DNA of 64,000 nucleotides from Bacillus siamensis KCTC 13613 (GTDB taxonomy: Bacteria; Bacillota; Bacilli; Bacillales; Bacillaceae), in the NCBI RefSeq assembly GCF_000262045.1, contig NZ_AJVF01000041.1, forward strand, positions 434,001-498,000. The letters are read 5' to 3'. Each line of letters starts with the position of its first letter. Within the stretch, counting starts at the first letter, position 1. The position numbers were made by a program, and so were the translations under genes. Shown here one piece after another: positions 1 to 9,194 of the stretch. Under the pieces are notes generated by a model. It did not search any database. It was not told the DNA's origin and saw only the letters and a program-made list of their open reading frames with translations.

Positions 1-209
1 CGGGCGCCATCGTTTGTGATATCGTATACAACCCGATTCAAACGGCGTTATTAAAAGAAGCCGAAAAAAGAGGTTTGACTACCCTTGACGGCATCGGCAT
101 GTTTGTAGAACAGGCCGCACTGTCCTTCAAGCTGTGGACGGAACAGGAGCCTGACAGCGGCCTGATGAGAGCAATTGTTGAAGGAAAACTAGGAGGAACA
201 CAATGTTAA
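1..209 (+). CDS. aroE: Shikimate dehydrogenase, C-terminal 68 residues (partial)
   Basis: Only the 3' end of the gene is in the window; the reading frame starts at base 3 and stops with TAA at 207-209. The visible part carries the AroE C-terminal signature: a VYNP-x-x-T-x-LL stretch, then TLDGIGMFVEQAA and a tail ending in GGTQC. AroE reduces 3-dehydroshikimate to shikimate with NADPH in the shikimate pathway. The usual QGA near the end is QAA here. The stop overlaps the start of yhbY by 7 bases, so the two are translationally linked and this is the upstream gene of the nadD operon. Confidence 0.9.
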   Translation, partial: GAIVCDIVYNPIQTALLKEAEKRGLTTLDGIGMFVEQAALSFKLWTEQEPDSGLMRAIVEGKLGGTQC

Positions 210-493
210 CAGGAAAACAAAAACGTTTTTTGCGTTCAAAAGCGCATCATTTAACGCCTATTTTTCAAGTGGGAAAGGGCGGAGTCAACGAAAACATGGT
301 GAAACAGATTGCCGAGGCTTTAGAGGCAAGAGAGCTGATTAAAGTCAGTGTGCTTCAAAACTGCGAAGACGATAAAAACGATGTCGCAGAAGCCCTTGTG
401 AAAGGCAGCCGTTCACAATTGGTGCAGACGATCGGAAATACGATCGTATTGTATAAGGAATCAAAGGAAAATAAACAAATCGAGCTTCCGTAA
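203..493 (+). CDS. yhbY: YhbY/YqeI-family RNA-binding protein (CRM domain)
   Basis: This 96-residue protein is a stand-alone CRM (chloroplast RNA splicing and ribosome maturation) domain. The loop VGKGG lies near residues 23-27 and an [10 protein letters not shown] strand near residues 45-55. The family binds pre-50S ribosomal particles; the exact function in Bacillus is not settled. An AGGAGG at 191-196 precedes ATG 203 and lies inside the end of aroE, so translation is probably coupled. In B. subtilis the gene is called yqeI. nadD follows after a 10-base gap. Confidence 0.93.
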   Translation: MLTGKQKRFLRSKAHHLTPIFQVGKGGVNENMVKQIAEALEARELIKVSVLQNCEDDKNDVAEALVKGSRSQLVQTIGNTIVLYKESKENKQIELP

Positions 494-503
494 GGTGGTT
501 GAC

Positions 504-1073
504 ATGAAGAAAATCGGAATATTCGGGGGCACATTTGACCCTCCGCATAACGGTCATCTTCTGATGGCTAATGAAGTCCTTCATCAGGCGGAGCTCGATG
601 AGATTTGGTTTATGCCGAATAAAATTCCCCCGCATAAGCAGAATGAAGACTTTACCGACAGCCGGCACCGGGTTGAGATGCTGAAGCTTGCCATCAGCTC
701 AAATCCCGGTTTTAAGCTTGAGCTGGCGGAAATGGAGCGGAAAGGTCCTTCTTATACCTATGATACTGTCCGTTTACTGAAGGAGCGGCACCCGAACGAC
801 AAGCTTTTCTTTATTATCGGGGCGGATATGATTGAATATCTGCCAAAATGGTACAAACTGGACGAACTGCTTACACTCATTCAATTTATCGGAGTGCGGC
901 GCCCGGGGTATCATATTGAGACCCCGTATCCGCTGCTTTTTGCTGACGTTCCGGAATTTGATGTTTCGTCAACGATGCTGAGAGAACGTCTCAAAGCAAA
1001 AAAAACGACGCAATACTTAATGCCGGATAAAGTGAGGCAGTATATAGAGGAGAATGATTTATATGAATCGTGA
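504..1073 (+). CDS. nadD: Nicotinate-nucleotide adenylyltransferase
   Basis: NadD transfers AMP from ATP to nicotinate mononucleotide to make deamido-NAD. The nucleotidyltransferase motif [11 protein letters not shown] is at residues 8-18 and the ATP-binding SSTMLRERL stretch is near residue 155. I chose ATG 504 rather than the upstream GTG 495, because AAGGTGG at 492-498 lies just before it and the resulting 189 residues equal the B. subtilis length. It overlaps yqeK by 11 bases. The grouping with yhbY, yqeK and rsfS is conserved in Firmicutes. Confidence 0.96.
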   Translation: MKKIGIFGGTFDPPHNGHLLMANEVLHQAELDEIWFMPNKIPPHKQNEDFTDSRHRVEMLKLAISSNPGFKLELAEMERKGPSYTYDTVRLLKERHPNDKLFFIIGADMIEYLPKWYKLDELLTLIQFIGVRRPGYHIETPYPLLFADVPEFDVSSTMLRERLKAKKTTQYLMPDKVRQYIEENDLYES

Positions 1074-1623
1074 GGAAGCACTTGCCTGCGTCAAAGAACA
1101 GCTGACCGAGCATCGCTACATCCACACAATCGGCGTGACAGATACGGCGGTTATTCTCGCAGGCCGGTTCGGAGCAGATCCAAAAAAAGCGGAAATGGCG
1201 GCTATTTTTCATGATTACGCCAAATTCCGGCCGAAAGAAGAAATGAAGCAGATCATCGTGCGGGAAAAAATGCCGGCTGAGCTTTTGGATTACAATGCCG
1301 AGCTGTGGCATGCTCCTGCGGGGGCGTATCTGGCTGAGAAGGAAGCGGGGATCACTGACCCCGAGATCTTAGACGCGATCCGCTATCACACGTCAGGGCG
1401 TCCCGGTATGACCCTTTTAGACAAAGTCATTTACGTGGCGGATTACATTGAACCCGGCCGCCATTTCCCCGGAGTGGAAGATGTGCGCCGCCTGGCAGAA
1501 AAGGATCTGAACGAAGCGCTTATACAAGCGCTGAAAAATACAATGATATTTCTGATGAAAAAAAACCAGCCGGTCTTCCCGGAGACATTTGCAACCTATA
1601 ACTGGCTGGTGTCTCAAAATTGA
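1063..1623 (+). CDS. yqeK: HD-domain bis(5'-nucleosyl)-tetraphosphatase (symmetrical)
   Basis: This 186-residue HD-superfamily phosphohydrolase has His21, the His-Asp pair at residues 50-51 (IFHDYAK), a later His (RYHTSGRP) and an Asp in VADYIEP, the set that binds the metal centre. YqeK of Firmicutes hydrolyses Ap4A to two ADP, which removes an alarmone made by aminoacyl-tRNA synthetases under stress. The start is ATG 1063: AGAGGAG at 1046-1052 has good spacing to it but would touch the alternative ATG 1054. It overlaps nadD, and rsfS follows 16 bases after its stop. Confidence 0.93.
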   Translation: MNREEALACVKEQLTEHRYIHTIGVTDTAVILAGRFGADPKKAEMAAIFHDYAKFRPKEEMKQIIVREKMPAELLDYNAELWHAPAGAYLAEKEAGITDPEILDAIRYHTSGRPGMTLLDKVIYVADYIEPGRHFPGVEDVRRLAEKDLNEALIQALKNTMIFLMKKNQPVFPETFATYNWLVSQN

Positions 1624-1639
1624 CAGGAGGAATATGGAA

Positions 1640-1996
1640 ATGGATCAAGCTTCCGTATTAAAAATCGCAGCAAAAGCATGCGACGATAAACGTGCAGAGG
1701 ATATTTTAGCGCTCGACATGGAAGGAATCTCACTTGTAGCGGATTACTTTTTAATCTGCCACGGGAATTCTGATAAACAGGTTCAGGCAATTGCACGTGA
1801 AATTAAAGATCAGGCAGAAGAAAACGGCATTGATGTCAAAAAGATGGAAGGGTTTGATGAGGCCCGTTGGATTTTAGTTGATCTCGGCGATGTCATTGTT
1901 CACGTTTTCCATAAAGATGAAAGAAGCTACTACAATCTTGAAAAGCTATGGGGCGACGCGCCGCTCGCAGAGCTTGAACTCGGCTTGAACTCATGA
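1640..1996 (+). CDS. rsfS: Ribosomal silencing factor RsfS
   Basis: RsfS (YqeL in B. subtilis) binds ribosomal protein L14 and blocks joining of the 50S and 30S subunits, lowering translation in poor conditions. The family core is visible: DYFLICHGNSDKQVQAIAR, then MEGFDEARWILVDLGDVIVH and FHKDERSYYNLEKLWGDAP. AGGAGG at 1625-1630 is 9 bases from ATG 1640 but only 3 from ATG 1634, so 1640 is preferred and gives 118 residues, the usual length. The TGA stop overlaps the ATG of yqeM in an ATGA arrangement. Confidence 0.93.
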   Translation: MDQASVLKIAAKACDDKRAEDILALDMEGISLVADYFLICHGNSDKQVQAIAREIKDQAEENGIDVKKMEGFDEARWILVDLGDVIVHVFHKDERSYYNLEKLWGDAPLAELELGLNS

Positions 1997-2730
1997 TTTA
2001 CCAAGGCTTCGCCGGCGTATATGACGAGTTAATGTCCCATGCGCCGTATGATGAATGGGCGGGCTGGATCGAAGCCTCTCTTCCGGAAAAGGGAAGGGTG
2101 CTTGATCTTGCCTGCGGAACCGGAGAAATATCCATCAGGCTTGCCGAAAAAGGCTGCGAAGTCACGGGGATTGATTTGAGTGAAGACATGCTGAGCTGTG
2201 CCCAGCAGAAAAAAACGGGAAAGCCGATTCTTTTTCTCCAGCAGGATATGAGGGAGCTTTCCGGTTTTGAAGAACAGTTTGATGCCGTAGTCATCTGCTG
2301 TGATTCCCTCAATTACTTAAAAACGAAAAATGATGTCTTGAGCACCTTCAAAAGTGTTTTTCAAGTTTTGAAGGAGGGCGGCCTGCTTCTGTTTGACGTC
2401 CATTCCCCATATAAAATGACGGAGCTTTTTCCGGACAGCACCCATGCGGACCAGGATGAGCAGATCAGCTATATTTGGCAAAGCTTTGCCGGCGATGAAG
2501 AGCTTTCTGTCATCCATGATATGTCCTTTTTCGTATGGAACGGACAAACTTATGACCGCTATGACGAGACGCATGAGCAAAAAACATTTTACATTGAAGA
2601 ATATGAACAAATGCTTGCAGAGACAGGATTTGAACTGAAGAAAGTGACGGCTGATTTTACAGACCGGCCTCCTTCAACAGAGTCCGAGCGTCTTTTCTTT
2701 ACGGCAGGCAAACCAAAAACCATCGTTTAA
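1993..2730 (+). CDS. yqeM: Class I SAM-dependent methyltransferase
   Basis: The 245-residue protein has a Rossmann-fold SAM site, VLDLACGTGEISIRLA (about residues 35-50), followed by GIDLSEDML. It resembles the UbiE/small-molecule methyltransferase group; its substrate is not known to me. There is no clear ribosome binding site, and the ATG overlaps the rsfS stop by 4 bases, so translation depends on re-initiation after rsfS. It is the last gene of the nadD operon, followed within the same transcript by the terminator at 2715-2747, whose left arm overlaps the last codons. Confidence 0.88.
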   Translation: MIYQGFAGVYDELMSHAPYDEWAGWIEASLPEKGRVLDLACGTGEISIRLAEKGCEVTGIDLSEDMLSCAQQKKTGKPILFLQQDMRELSGFEEQFDAVVICCDSLNYLKTKNDVLSTFKSVFQVLKEGGLLLFDVHSPYKMTELFPDSTHADQDEQISYIWQSFAGDEELSVIHDMSFFVWNGQTYDRYDETHEQKTFYIEEYEQMLAETGFELKKVTADFTDRPPSTESERLFFTAGKPKTIV

Positions 2731-2747
2731 ACAAAACGATGGTTTTT
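2715..2747. terminator. Bidirectional terminator between yqeM and comER
   Basis: A perfect 14-bp inverted repeat (2715-2728 with 2734-2747) has a 5-base loop, with A and T runs at the two edges, so it can stop transcription from both directions. It serves yqeM on the plus strand and comER on the minus strand. Confidence 0.93.
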
Positions 2748-2798
2748 AAAATGCATTTTTGCCGATTGGCGCGTTATAGCGTTTTATGGCATACTCAT

Positions 2799-3620
2799 TT
2801 ACACGTGAAATTGCTTCTTCACTAAAGATATATCTTCATCGTATTTGTCATGTGTACGCTGAAAGACACGGTTGAACATATCCTGTACACCGCTTTCAAG
2901 CGCCTTCAGTCCTTCTCCGGTGACGCCGCCTTTTACGCATACTTTTTCCTGCAAGGCGGGAAGGGTGTAATGCCCTGTTTCCAGAAGCTTTCCGAGACCG
3001 ACAAGCATTTCCGTCGACATAATTACGGCTTCTTCTTTGGTAATGTCCGTTTCTTCCACTGCCGCGTCAATAAAACGCTGAACGAGATAACTCATAAAAG
3101 CAGGGCCGCAGCTGACAATGTCTGACGCCGCCCTTGTTATGCCGCTGTTGATTTCTACAGGCTTTGAAATATGAGTGATCAGCGTTTGGATATCCGCTTT
3201 TGCAGCCTCACTGCAGCTATTGCCGAATGTAACAAGCGAGACGCCGGCAAAGGCGCGGTTTGTGATGCTCGGAATGACACGGGCCGTCTGGCACGGAACC
3301 ATATGTTCAATCTGTTCCGTTTGAACAGGGCTGGTAATGGAGATTAAAATGTGATCTTTTCGTAAATGAGGTGTGAGCTTCTTCAGCAAAGGATATATAT
3401 CCAGCGGTTTTACACAAATGAATATCATTTCATTTTCCTGTACGAGCTTTTCCTGATCCTCGGTGACTTGGATGCCGCTGAAACGCTCTTTTAGTTTTAA
3501 TGCTTTTTCGATTGTTCTGTTTGTGATGGTGATATGTGAGGGATCGGCAGCGTTTGATTCAATTAACGATTCAATCAGGATCGTTCCCATGTTTCCGGTG
3601 CCGATAAAGCCTATTTTCAA
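2799..3620 (-). CDS. comER: ComER, late-competence operon protein, pyrroline-5-carboxylate reductase-like
   Basis: This 273-residue protein has an N-terminal NAD(P)-binding fold (KIGFIGTGNMG at the start) and a ProC-like C-terminal dimer domain (GVTGEGLKALESG). It is homologous to ProC, but in B. subtilis it is not needed for transformation or known to make proline; a role in biofilm and sporulation timing has been reported. The start is TTG 3620, with AAAGGAGG just upstream. An extended frame to 3824 exists, but it has no ribosome binding site and would run across the comEA promoter. It is divergent from comEA by 57 bases. Confidence 0.92.
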   Translation of the reverse strand: MKIGFIGTGNMGTILIESLIESNAADPSHITITNRTIEKALKLKERFSGIQVTEDQEKLVQENEMIFICVKPLDIYPLLKKLTPHLRKDHILISITSPVQTEQIEHMVPCQTARVIPSITNRAFAGVSLVTFGNSCSEAAKADIQTLITHISKPVEINSGITRAASDIVSCGPAFMSYLVQRFIDAAVEETDITKEEAVIMSTEMLVGLGKLLETGHYTLPALQEKVCVKGGVTGEGLKALESGVQDMFNRVFQRTHDKYDEDISLVKKQFHV

Positions 3621-3677
3621 TGAATTCCCCTCCTTTTCCCTTAATCCTCTAAACCTTATGCGGGGAGGCAATGCAAT

Positions 3678-4292
3678 ATGACGAAAGCAATGATGACGGA
3701 GCAGATGCGGCGGAACCTGAAAATTCTGGGTGTTTGTCTTGCGGCAGGAGCGATTTTTATCTGCATTTGGCTGTTTCGTCCTGAAAAAGAAGAACCGGTC
3801 AAACAGCAGTCCGTGCTCGGCCAAACAGCCTCAGCATCCGGCACGGACAAAACAGACACCGCAGACGATAAGATTATGATTGATATGAAAGGCGCGGTCC
3901 GAAATCCCGGCGTGTATGAAATGAAGGCGGGAGACAGAGTGACACAAGCCATTGAGAAAGCCGGCGGCCTGAAGGAAAAGGCAGATGAACTGAATGTTAA
4001 TTTAGCAGAGCAGCTGCAAGATGGGACGGTCGTTTATATTCCGAGTAAAGGCGAAGAGGAGAATCGCCCGAAAACTGCAGCAGGTGAAAAGGAAGATGCC
4101 CCTGTCAATATCAATACGGCAACTCTGGACGAACTTCAGGCGATTTCCGGTGTGGGACAGAAAAAAGCGGAAGCGATTATCGCCTACCGGGAAGAAAACG
4201 GACGGTTTCAGACTGCTGACGATTTGATGAAGGTATCAGGTTTTGGAGAAAAGTCATTTGAGCGGATAAAAACTTCCATTACGGTAAAGTGA
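3678..4292 (+). CDS. comEA: ComEA, DNA receptor for transformation
   Basis: ComEA is a membrane-anchored double-stranded DNA receptor of competent cells. A short cytoplasmic head is followed by one membrane segment (about residues 15-33). Then come a linker, an SLBB-type domain (about 70-125, IDMKGAVRNPGVYEM), and a C-terminal double helix-hairpin-helix DNA-binding domain (about 140-204, VNINTATLDELQAISGVG). GGGGAGG at 3662-3668 is 9 bases before ATG 3678. It is the first gene of comEA-comEB-comEC. ComK controls this operon in B. subtilis; I could not identify a convincing ComK box by eye. Confidence 0.96.
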   Translation: MTKAMMTEQMRRNLKILGVCLAAGAIFICIWLFRPEKEEPVKQQSVLGQTASASGTDKTDTADDKIMIDMKGAVRNPGVYEMKAGDRVTQAIEKAGGLKEKADELNVNLAEQLQDGTVVYIPSKGEEENRPKTAAGEKEDAPVNINTATLDELQAISGVGQKKAEAIIAYREENGRFQTADDLMKVSGFGEKSFERIKTSITVK

Positions 4293-4357
4293 ATTGACGG
4301 TTTTGCTCAAAACTATGTAAACTTAGAAAAGCAACAAGACTTTTGGAGGGAACACTT

Positions 4358-4927
4358 GTGGAACGAATCTCATGGAATCAATATTTTATGGCGCAAAGCC
4401 ATTTGCTGGCGCTGAGAAGCACATGTCCGAGACTGTCAGTCGGAGCAACCGTTGTCAGAGACAAGCGGATGATTGCCGGCGGGTACAACGGTTCAATTGC
4501 CGGCGGCGTCCATTGTGCAGATGAAGGATGTCTTTTAATTGATAATCACTGCCAGCGGACCATACATGCAGAGATGAATGCAATTCTGCAATGTTCTAAG
4601 TTCGGTGTGCCGACCGAGGGCGCCGAAATTTATGTGACGCATTATCCTTGTATTCAATGCTGTAAATCAATTATTCAGGCGGGCATCAAAACGGTCTATT
4701 ATGCCGAAGATTACAAAACACAGCCATACGCAAAAGAGCTGTTCACCCAAGCCGGAGTCAAGGTGGAGCAGGTTGAACTTGATGAAATGATCATTGATCT
4801 GAAAAACCGCGAAAAATTGTCTTTTGTAGCCGGTCTGATTCAGCAATTATCTGATGCGGGAGTTAAGGCGGATGAACTGAAAAAAATTCATGAACAGGCC
4901 AATGAGCTGTTTACCAGTTACGTATAA
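4358..4927 (+). CDS. comEB: ComEB, dCMP deaminase family protein
   Basis: The 189-residue protein is a zinc-dependent cytidine/dCMP deaminase. The zinc site is His70-Ala-Glu72 plus PCIQC (Cys98, Cys101). dCMP deaminase makes dUMP for thymidylate synthesis; in B. subtilis ComEB is not essential for transformation, although it helps localise the machinery. The start is GTG 4358, 7 bases after GGAGGG at 4345-4350; the in-frame TTG 4343 would overlap this site. The comEC start follows its stop with no gap. Confidence 0.95.
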   Translation: MERISWNQYFMAQSHLLALRSTCPRLSVGATVVRDKRMIAGGYNGSIAGGVHCADEGCLLIDNHCQRTIHAEMNAILQCSKFGVPTEGAEIYVTHYPCIQCCKSIIQAGIKTVYYAEDYKTQPYAKELFTQAGVKVEQVELDEMIIDLKNREKLSFVAGLIQQLSDAGVKADELKKIHEQANELFTSYV

Positions 4928-7279
4928 ATGAAATATAAATACCTTCTTCTGCCTCTGGCGGCGGTTTCTGCAACCGCGGGAATTGCCGCCGCAAATTTCT
5001 TCTGGGTTCTATTCTTTTTCCTTCTGTATCTTCTCTTTATCTTTGTAAAAACAAAGCAGTACACACCGTTTATCGTCAGCCTCGTTTCTTTTTGTCTTTA
5101 TTTCTTTCTGTATACGGTTTATGACGCGGCGAATGTATCCCGGTATCAGGCCGGGAACTATACTGAACAGGCCGTCATCACAAATATTCCGAAGGTTGAC
5201 GGGGCGAAAATGTCAGCCGTTATCCGAACTCATGACAAAGAAAAATGGGCCGCTTCATACAAAATCCGGTCTCTTGAAGAAAAAAGTCTCATTGAACAGC
5301 TGGAGCCGGGGATGCACTGCGTGTTTACCGGCTCTTTGGAACAGCCCAGACATGCGACGTCTCCCGGAGGTTTTGATTATAAGGAATATCTTAATTCTCA
5401 GCATATTCACTGGTTATTTTCCGTGACTTCCATTCAGCAGTGTGAAAAATCCGGCATGCCGCTGTATAAACTGTTGAACATCAGAAAGAATTTGATTTCG
5501 ATCATTCAAAATCACGTGCCTGAATCCTCTGCCGGAATTGTCGAAGCGCTGACCTTGGGTGAAAGATTTTCTATAGAGGACGATATACTGAACGCTTATC
5601 AAAATCTGGGAGTCGTTCATTTAATGGCCATTTCCGGAATGCATGTCGGTCTGATTACCGCAGGAATATTTTATGTTCTGATCAGAATCGGGCTGACAAG
5701 AGAAAAGGCGGGGGTTTTACTGCTGTTTTTTTTACCGGTGTATACGCTGTTAAGCGGTGCGGCCCCGTCCGTATTGCGCGCATCCCTCATGCTGGGATTT
5801 TATATCGCCGGAACTCTTTTTAAACGCAGTATTCATTCTTCGGCTGCATTGTCCGTGTCTTATCTGCTGCTCCTGCTGCTTAATCCTTACCTCCTTTGGC
5901 AGGCGGGCTTCCAGCTTTCTTTTGCGGTAAGCGCCGCTTTAATTCTGTCATCCTCCATTTTAAAGAAAGCAGGGAAAAGAAGACTTGCCGGGCTTGCGAT
6001 GGCCTCATTCATTGCGGAGCTCAGTTCGCTTCCGTTTCTGCTCTATCATTTTCAGCAGATTTCGCTTGTCAGTTTTCCGATGAATATGGTAATGGTGCCT
6101 TTTTATACGTTATTTGTCATTCCGTTTTCGGTCATCGGTTTCCTTCTTCTCTTACTTTCAAGGCAGGTTGGGGAATGTTTGTTTTATATGTTTGACCTTG
6201 TGATGAAGCCTGTGCATGATTTCATGACATATGCGGCATCCGTTGATTTATTTACAATGATTGTGTCAAAGCCTGACTTTCTTTCCCTCCTTCTGCTTGC
6301 GGTTTCCGTGTTTACGCTTTTTGCAGCTTTGGAAAAGGGAGGTTTTTTGAAACTCAGGAAATCGCCTCTTTTTTTCTGCACGGTTTTGGTTTATTTAATG
6401 TTCCGTCCTTATTTCAGTCCATGGGGAGAAGCGGATATGCTTGATATCGGGCAGGGAGACTCGCTGTTTATAAGTGCGCCGCACCGCAAAGGAACCGTAA
6501 TGGTTGATACAGGGGGAGTGGTGGCTTATCCGGAAGAATCATGGAAAGAAAAACGCCACCCGTATTCTATCGGTGAGAAGGTTTTGATTCCGTTTTTGAA
6601 CGGAAAAGGGGTGAAAAAGCTGGATGCGCTGATTTTAACCCATGCGGATCAGGATCATATCGGGGAAGCCGGAGTATTAATCAAAAAACATAGAGTCAGC
6701 CGGTTGATTGTTCCCGTGGGGTTCGTGAAGGAACCGAAGGATCAGGACATATTGAAGATGGCGAAAGAAAACAACATTCCCGTTGTCGAAGCAAAGCGGG
6801 GCGACACCATTACAGCCGGTAATCTTCAATTTCAGGTGCTGTCCCCGGAGTCATCTGACGTAAAGAGTAAAAATGATTCGTCACTGGTGCTTTGGACGGT
6901 TTTAGGCGGAGTGAGCTGGCTTTTGACGGGAGATTTAGAATCGGACGGCGAAACGGAAGTGCTGAAAGCGTATCCGAATCTGAAGGCTGATGTATTGAAG
7001 GCCGGTCATCACGGCAGCAAAAGCTCTACGAGTGAAGCTTTTTTGAAACAGCTTCAGCCGGAAGCGGCACTGATTTCGGCAGGTGAAGATAATCGTTACC
7101 ATCATCCGCATGAAGAGGTGCTGGATCGTTTGAAAGCGTACTCTGTCAATGTACTTCGTACCGATCTCAGCGGAACGATTCAATACAGATTTAAAAAAGG
7201 CGCCGGAACGTTTTCTGTCTTTCCTCCATATGATATAGAAGAAACCAGGGCGCAGGAAGTAAAAAAGACTGCCGATTGA
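4928..7279 (+). CDS. comEC: ComEC, DNA-uptake channel protein
   Basis: ComEC forms the membrane channel that brings single-stranded DNA into the cell. The 783-residue protein starts with membrane segments and an OB-like external part, then has the Competence domain of many helices (about 200-480). The C-terminal part is a metallo-beta-lactamase-like domain with THADQDHIGEAG near residue 572 and HHGSKSS near residue 694, probably the nuclease that degrades the non-transported strand. ATG 4928 directly follows the comEB stop codon, and no Shine-Dalgarno sequence is visible, so its translation should depend on comEB. Confidence 0.96.
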   Translation: MKYKYLLLPLAAVSATAGIAAANFFWVLFFFLLYLLFIFVKTKQYTPFIVSLVSFCLYFFLYTVYDAANVSRYQAGNYTEQAVITNIPKVDGAKMSAVIRTHDKEKWAASYKIRSLEEKSLIEQLEPGMHCVFTGSLEQPRHATSPGGFDYKEYLNSQHIHWLFSVTSIQQCEKSGMPLYKLLNIRKNLISIIQNHVPESSAGIVEALTLGERFSIEDDILNAYQNLGVVHLMAISGMHVGLITAGIFYVLIRIGLTREKAGVLLLFFLPVYTLLSGAAPSVLRASLMLGFYIAGTLFKRSIHSSAALSVSYLLLLLLNPYLLWQAGFQLSFAVSAALILSSSILKKAGKRRLAGLAMASFIAELSSLPFLLYHFQQISLVSFPMNMVMVPFYTLFVIPFSVIGFLLLLLSRQVGECLFYMFDLVMKPVHDFMTYAASVDLFTMIVSKPDFLSLLLLAVSVFTLFAALEKGGFLKLRKSPLFFCTVLVYLMFRPYFSPWGEADMLDIGQGDSLFISAPHRKGTVMVDTGGVVAYPEESWKEKRHPYSIGEKVLIPFLNGKGVKKLDALILTHADQDHIGEAGVLIKKHRVSRLIVPVGFVKEPKDQDILKMAKENNIPVVEAKRGDTITAGNLQFQVLSPESSDVKSKNDSSLVLWTVLGGVSWLLTGDLESDGETEVLKAYPNLKADVLKAGHHGSKSSTSEAFLKQLQPEAALISAGEDNRYHHPHEEVLDRLKAYSVNVLRTDLSGTIQYRFKKGAGTFSVFPPYDIEETRAQEVKKTAD

Positions 7280-7297
7280 CAGCAGCCCGGAATGCGG

Positions 7298-7432
7298 CTA
7301 AGAGCCGATAAGATGGATGGCTGTTGCCATCACGAACAAAAAGGCGAAAAATCCGAAGGACACGACAAAACCGACAGCTGAGTCAACAGCATCATTTCGT
7401 TTGCTTTGAACGTTTTTTTCAAAATCATTCAA
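7298..7432 (-). CDS. yqzM: YqzM family small membrane protein
   Basis: This 44-residue protein starts MNDFEKNVQSKRNDAVDSAV, followed by one hydrophobic segment (about residues 21-40) and a short tail HLIGS. The start is TTG 7432: the AGGAGGG lies directly against the alternative ATG 7438 (no spacing) but 7 bases from the TTG. Length and sequence match the YqzM family, whose function is unknown. It faces comEC with only 18 bases between the two stops and no hairpin between them. Confidence 0.88.
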   Translation of the reverse strand: MNDFEKNVQSKRNDAVDSAVGFVVSFGFFAFLFVMATAIHLIGS

Positions 7433-7572
7433 TTTCATCCCTCCTGACTTCCCTAAGTATACTGGAATTGTTTTGAAAAATCTAGAAGTGATGGTAACGT
7501 TTTCTGTTCTTGTGATTATCGCCTTTTTACAAGCAGCCCCGGGAGCTTGTGAATCAGGCGTTTATTATAAAT

Positions 7573-7604
7573 GAGGAAGCTGTCCTTTTTAAAGCTTCCT
7601 CTTT
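7573..7604 (+). terminator. Probable terminator after the comE operon
   Basis: A 9-bp perfect stem (7573-7581 with 7593-7601) has an 11-base loop and is followed by TTTACTATTT on the plus strand. It is the first terminator-like element downstream of comEC and lies beyond yqzM. The T tract is short, so termination may be partial and holA may receive read-through. Confidence 0.6.
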
Positions 7605-7666
7605 ACTATTTGCCTGACTCAATTTAGGATAGAAGGGGATCAAGAAAGAGAGGAAGTCATACGATC

Positions 7667-8689
7667 ATGGTATTTGATGTTTGGAAAGCCCTGAAAAAAG
7701 GGGATGTCCGCTCCGTTTATTGTTTATACGGAAAAGAAACGTATCTTCTCCAAGAGACTGTCAGCCGGGTCAGACAAGCTGTCGTTGATGAGGGGACAAA
7801 AGATTTTAACCTGTCTGTTTTTGATCTTGAAGAGGATCCGCTTGACCAGGCGATAACCGATGCGGAAACGTTTCCGTTTATGGGGGAGAAGCGGCTGGTC
7901 ATTGTGAAAAATCCGTCTTTTTTAACAGGGGAAAAAAAGAAAGAAAAAATAGAGCACAATACAGCCGCTCTTGAGACTTATCTGAAGGAGCCTGCGCCTT
8001 ATACGGTTTTTGTGATTGTGGCTCCGTATGAGAAGCTGGATGAGCGGAAAAAACTGACGAAGGCGCTGAAGCAGCAAGCTCTGATGATTGAAGCGAAGGA
8101 GCTGAATGCAAAGGAGACGACTGACTTTACGATTAATCTGGCAAAATCCGAAAATAAAACGATCGACGCAGAAGCTGCCGAGCATTTGGTTCTGCTTGCA
8201 AACGGCCACCTGTCCTCCATATACCAGGAAATACAAAAACTCTCCGCCTACACCGGAGACAGACATGAGATTACGCTTGAAGATGTCCGGGAGCTTGTCG
8301 CGAGAAGTTTGGAGCAGAATATTTTTGAGCTGATCAACAAAATCGTGAACCGAAAACGGACGGAAAGCCTTCAAATATTTTATGATCTTTTAAAACAAAA
8401 CGAAGAACCGATCAAAATCATGGCGCTGATCGCCAACCAGTTCCGTCTCATTATGCAGACGAAGTATTTTGCCGAACAAGGATACGGTCAAAAGCAAATC
8501 GCATCCAATTTAAAGGTTCACCCTTTCCGGGTAAAGCTGGCGATGGACCAGGCGAGGCTTTTTTCTGAAGAAGAGCTCAGGCGTATTATAGAGAAACTCG
8601 CAGTGATGGATTACGAAATGAAAACCGGGAAAAAGGACAAGCAGCTCTTGCTGGAGCTCTTTCTTCTTGAACTTCTCCGGACCGAATGA
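7667..8689 (+). CDS. holA: DNA polymerase III delta subunit
   Basis: HolA (YqeN in B. subtilis) is the clamp-loader subunit that opens the sliding clamp. The 340-residue protein has an N-terminal ATPase-like domain (YCLYGKETYLLQE near residues 18-30), followed by the helical clamp-loader domains (NIFELINKIVNRKRTESL near residue 210). ATG 7667 follows GAGAGGAAG at 7648-7656. The C-terminus ends LLRTE; in a neighbouring frame the next codons read NEKNDPRY, close to the B. subtilis tail as I recall it, so the end may have been shifted by a small indel. Confidence 0.94.
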   Translation: MVFDVWKALKKGDVRSVYCLYGKETYLLQETVSRVRQAVVDEGTKDFNLSVFDLEEDPLDQAITDAETFPFMGEKRLVIVKNPSFLTGEKKKEKIEHNTAALETYLKEPAPYTVFVIVAPYEKLDERKKLTKALKQQALMIEAKELNAKETTDFTINLAKSENKTIDAEAAEHLVLLANGHLSSIYQEIQKLSAYTGDRHEITLEDVRELVARSLEQNIFELINKIVNRKRTESLQIFYDLLKQNEEPIKIMALIANQFRLIMQTKYFAEQGYGQKQIASNLKVHPFRVKLAMDQARLFSEEELRRIIEKLAVMDYEMKTGKKDKQLLLELFLLELLRTE

Positions 8690-8690
8690 A

Positions 8691-8722
8691 AAAAACGATC
8701 CCCGTTACCAGGGATCGTTTTT
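8691..8722. terminator. Bidirectional terminator between holA and rpsT
   Basis: A 12-bp perfect stem (8691-8702 with 8711-8722) has an 8-base loop. It begins with an A run and ends with a T run, so it can end both holA and the convergent rpsT. Confidence 0.93.
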
Positions 8723-8725
8723 GTA

Positions 8726-9004
<279 letters not shown>

Positions 9005-9067
9005 CTAAGATACAACCTGTAGCACAGTGTCTTAAGGTTAAATCTTCTTCACAATAGAACAAATTGT

Positions 9068-9096
9068 ATTCTATCAAACAGAACTTTAGATTGCAA
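9068..9096 (-). promoter_or_regulatory. sigA-type promoter of rpsT
   Basis: On the minus strand TTGCAA (9091-9096) and TAGAAT (9068-9073) are separated by 17 bases, close to the vegetative consensus. The leader to the rpsT start is about 70 bases. Confidence 0.75.
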
Positions 9097-9133
9097 TATA
9101 AATGTAAAGTATTTTTCGTTGATGGGTAAATTC

Positions 9134-9163
9134 GCATGATTCGTTTTACAAATGGCCACACTA
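9134..9163 (+). promoter_or_regulatory. Forespore (sigF/sigG-type) promoter of gpr
   Basis: GCATG (9134-9138) is followed after 15 bases by GGCCACACTA (9154-9163). The latter fits the sigF -10 pattern GGnnAnAnTA completely, and the spacing is the standard one. gpr is a known forespore gene in B. subtilis. Confidence 0.78.
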
Positions 9164-9194
9164 TGTACCACGATGATTGAAGGAGGTCTTCCCC

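Noticed and set aside
3500..3677. ComK boxes upstream of comEA
   Set aside because: A/T-rich stretches are present, but none gave the paired AAAA-N5-TTTT pattern with correct spacing.
7519..7555. Palindrome ACAAGC/GCTTGT with a GC-rich loop upstream of yqzM
   Set aside because: It has no T run on either strand and no known operator match, so I could not support a terminator or operator.
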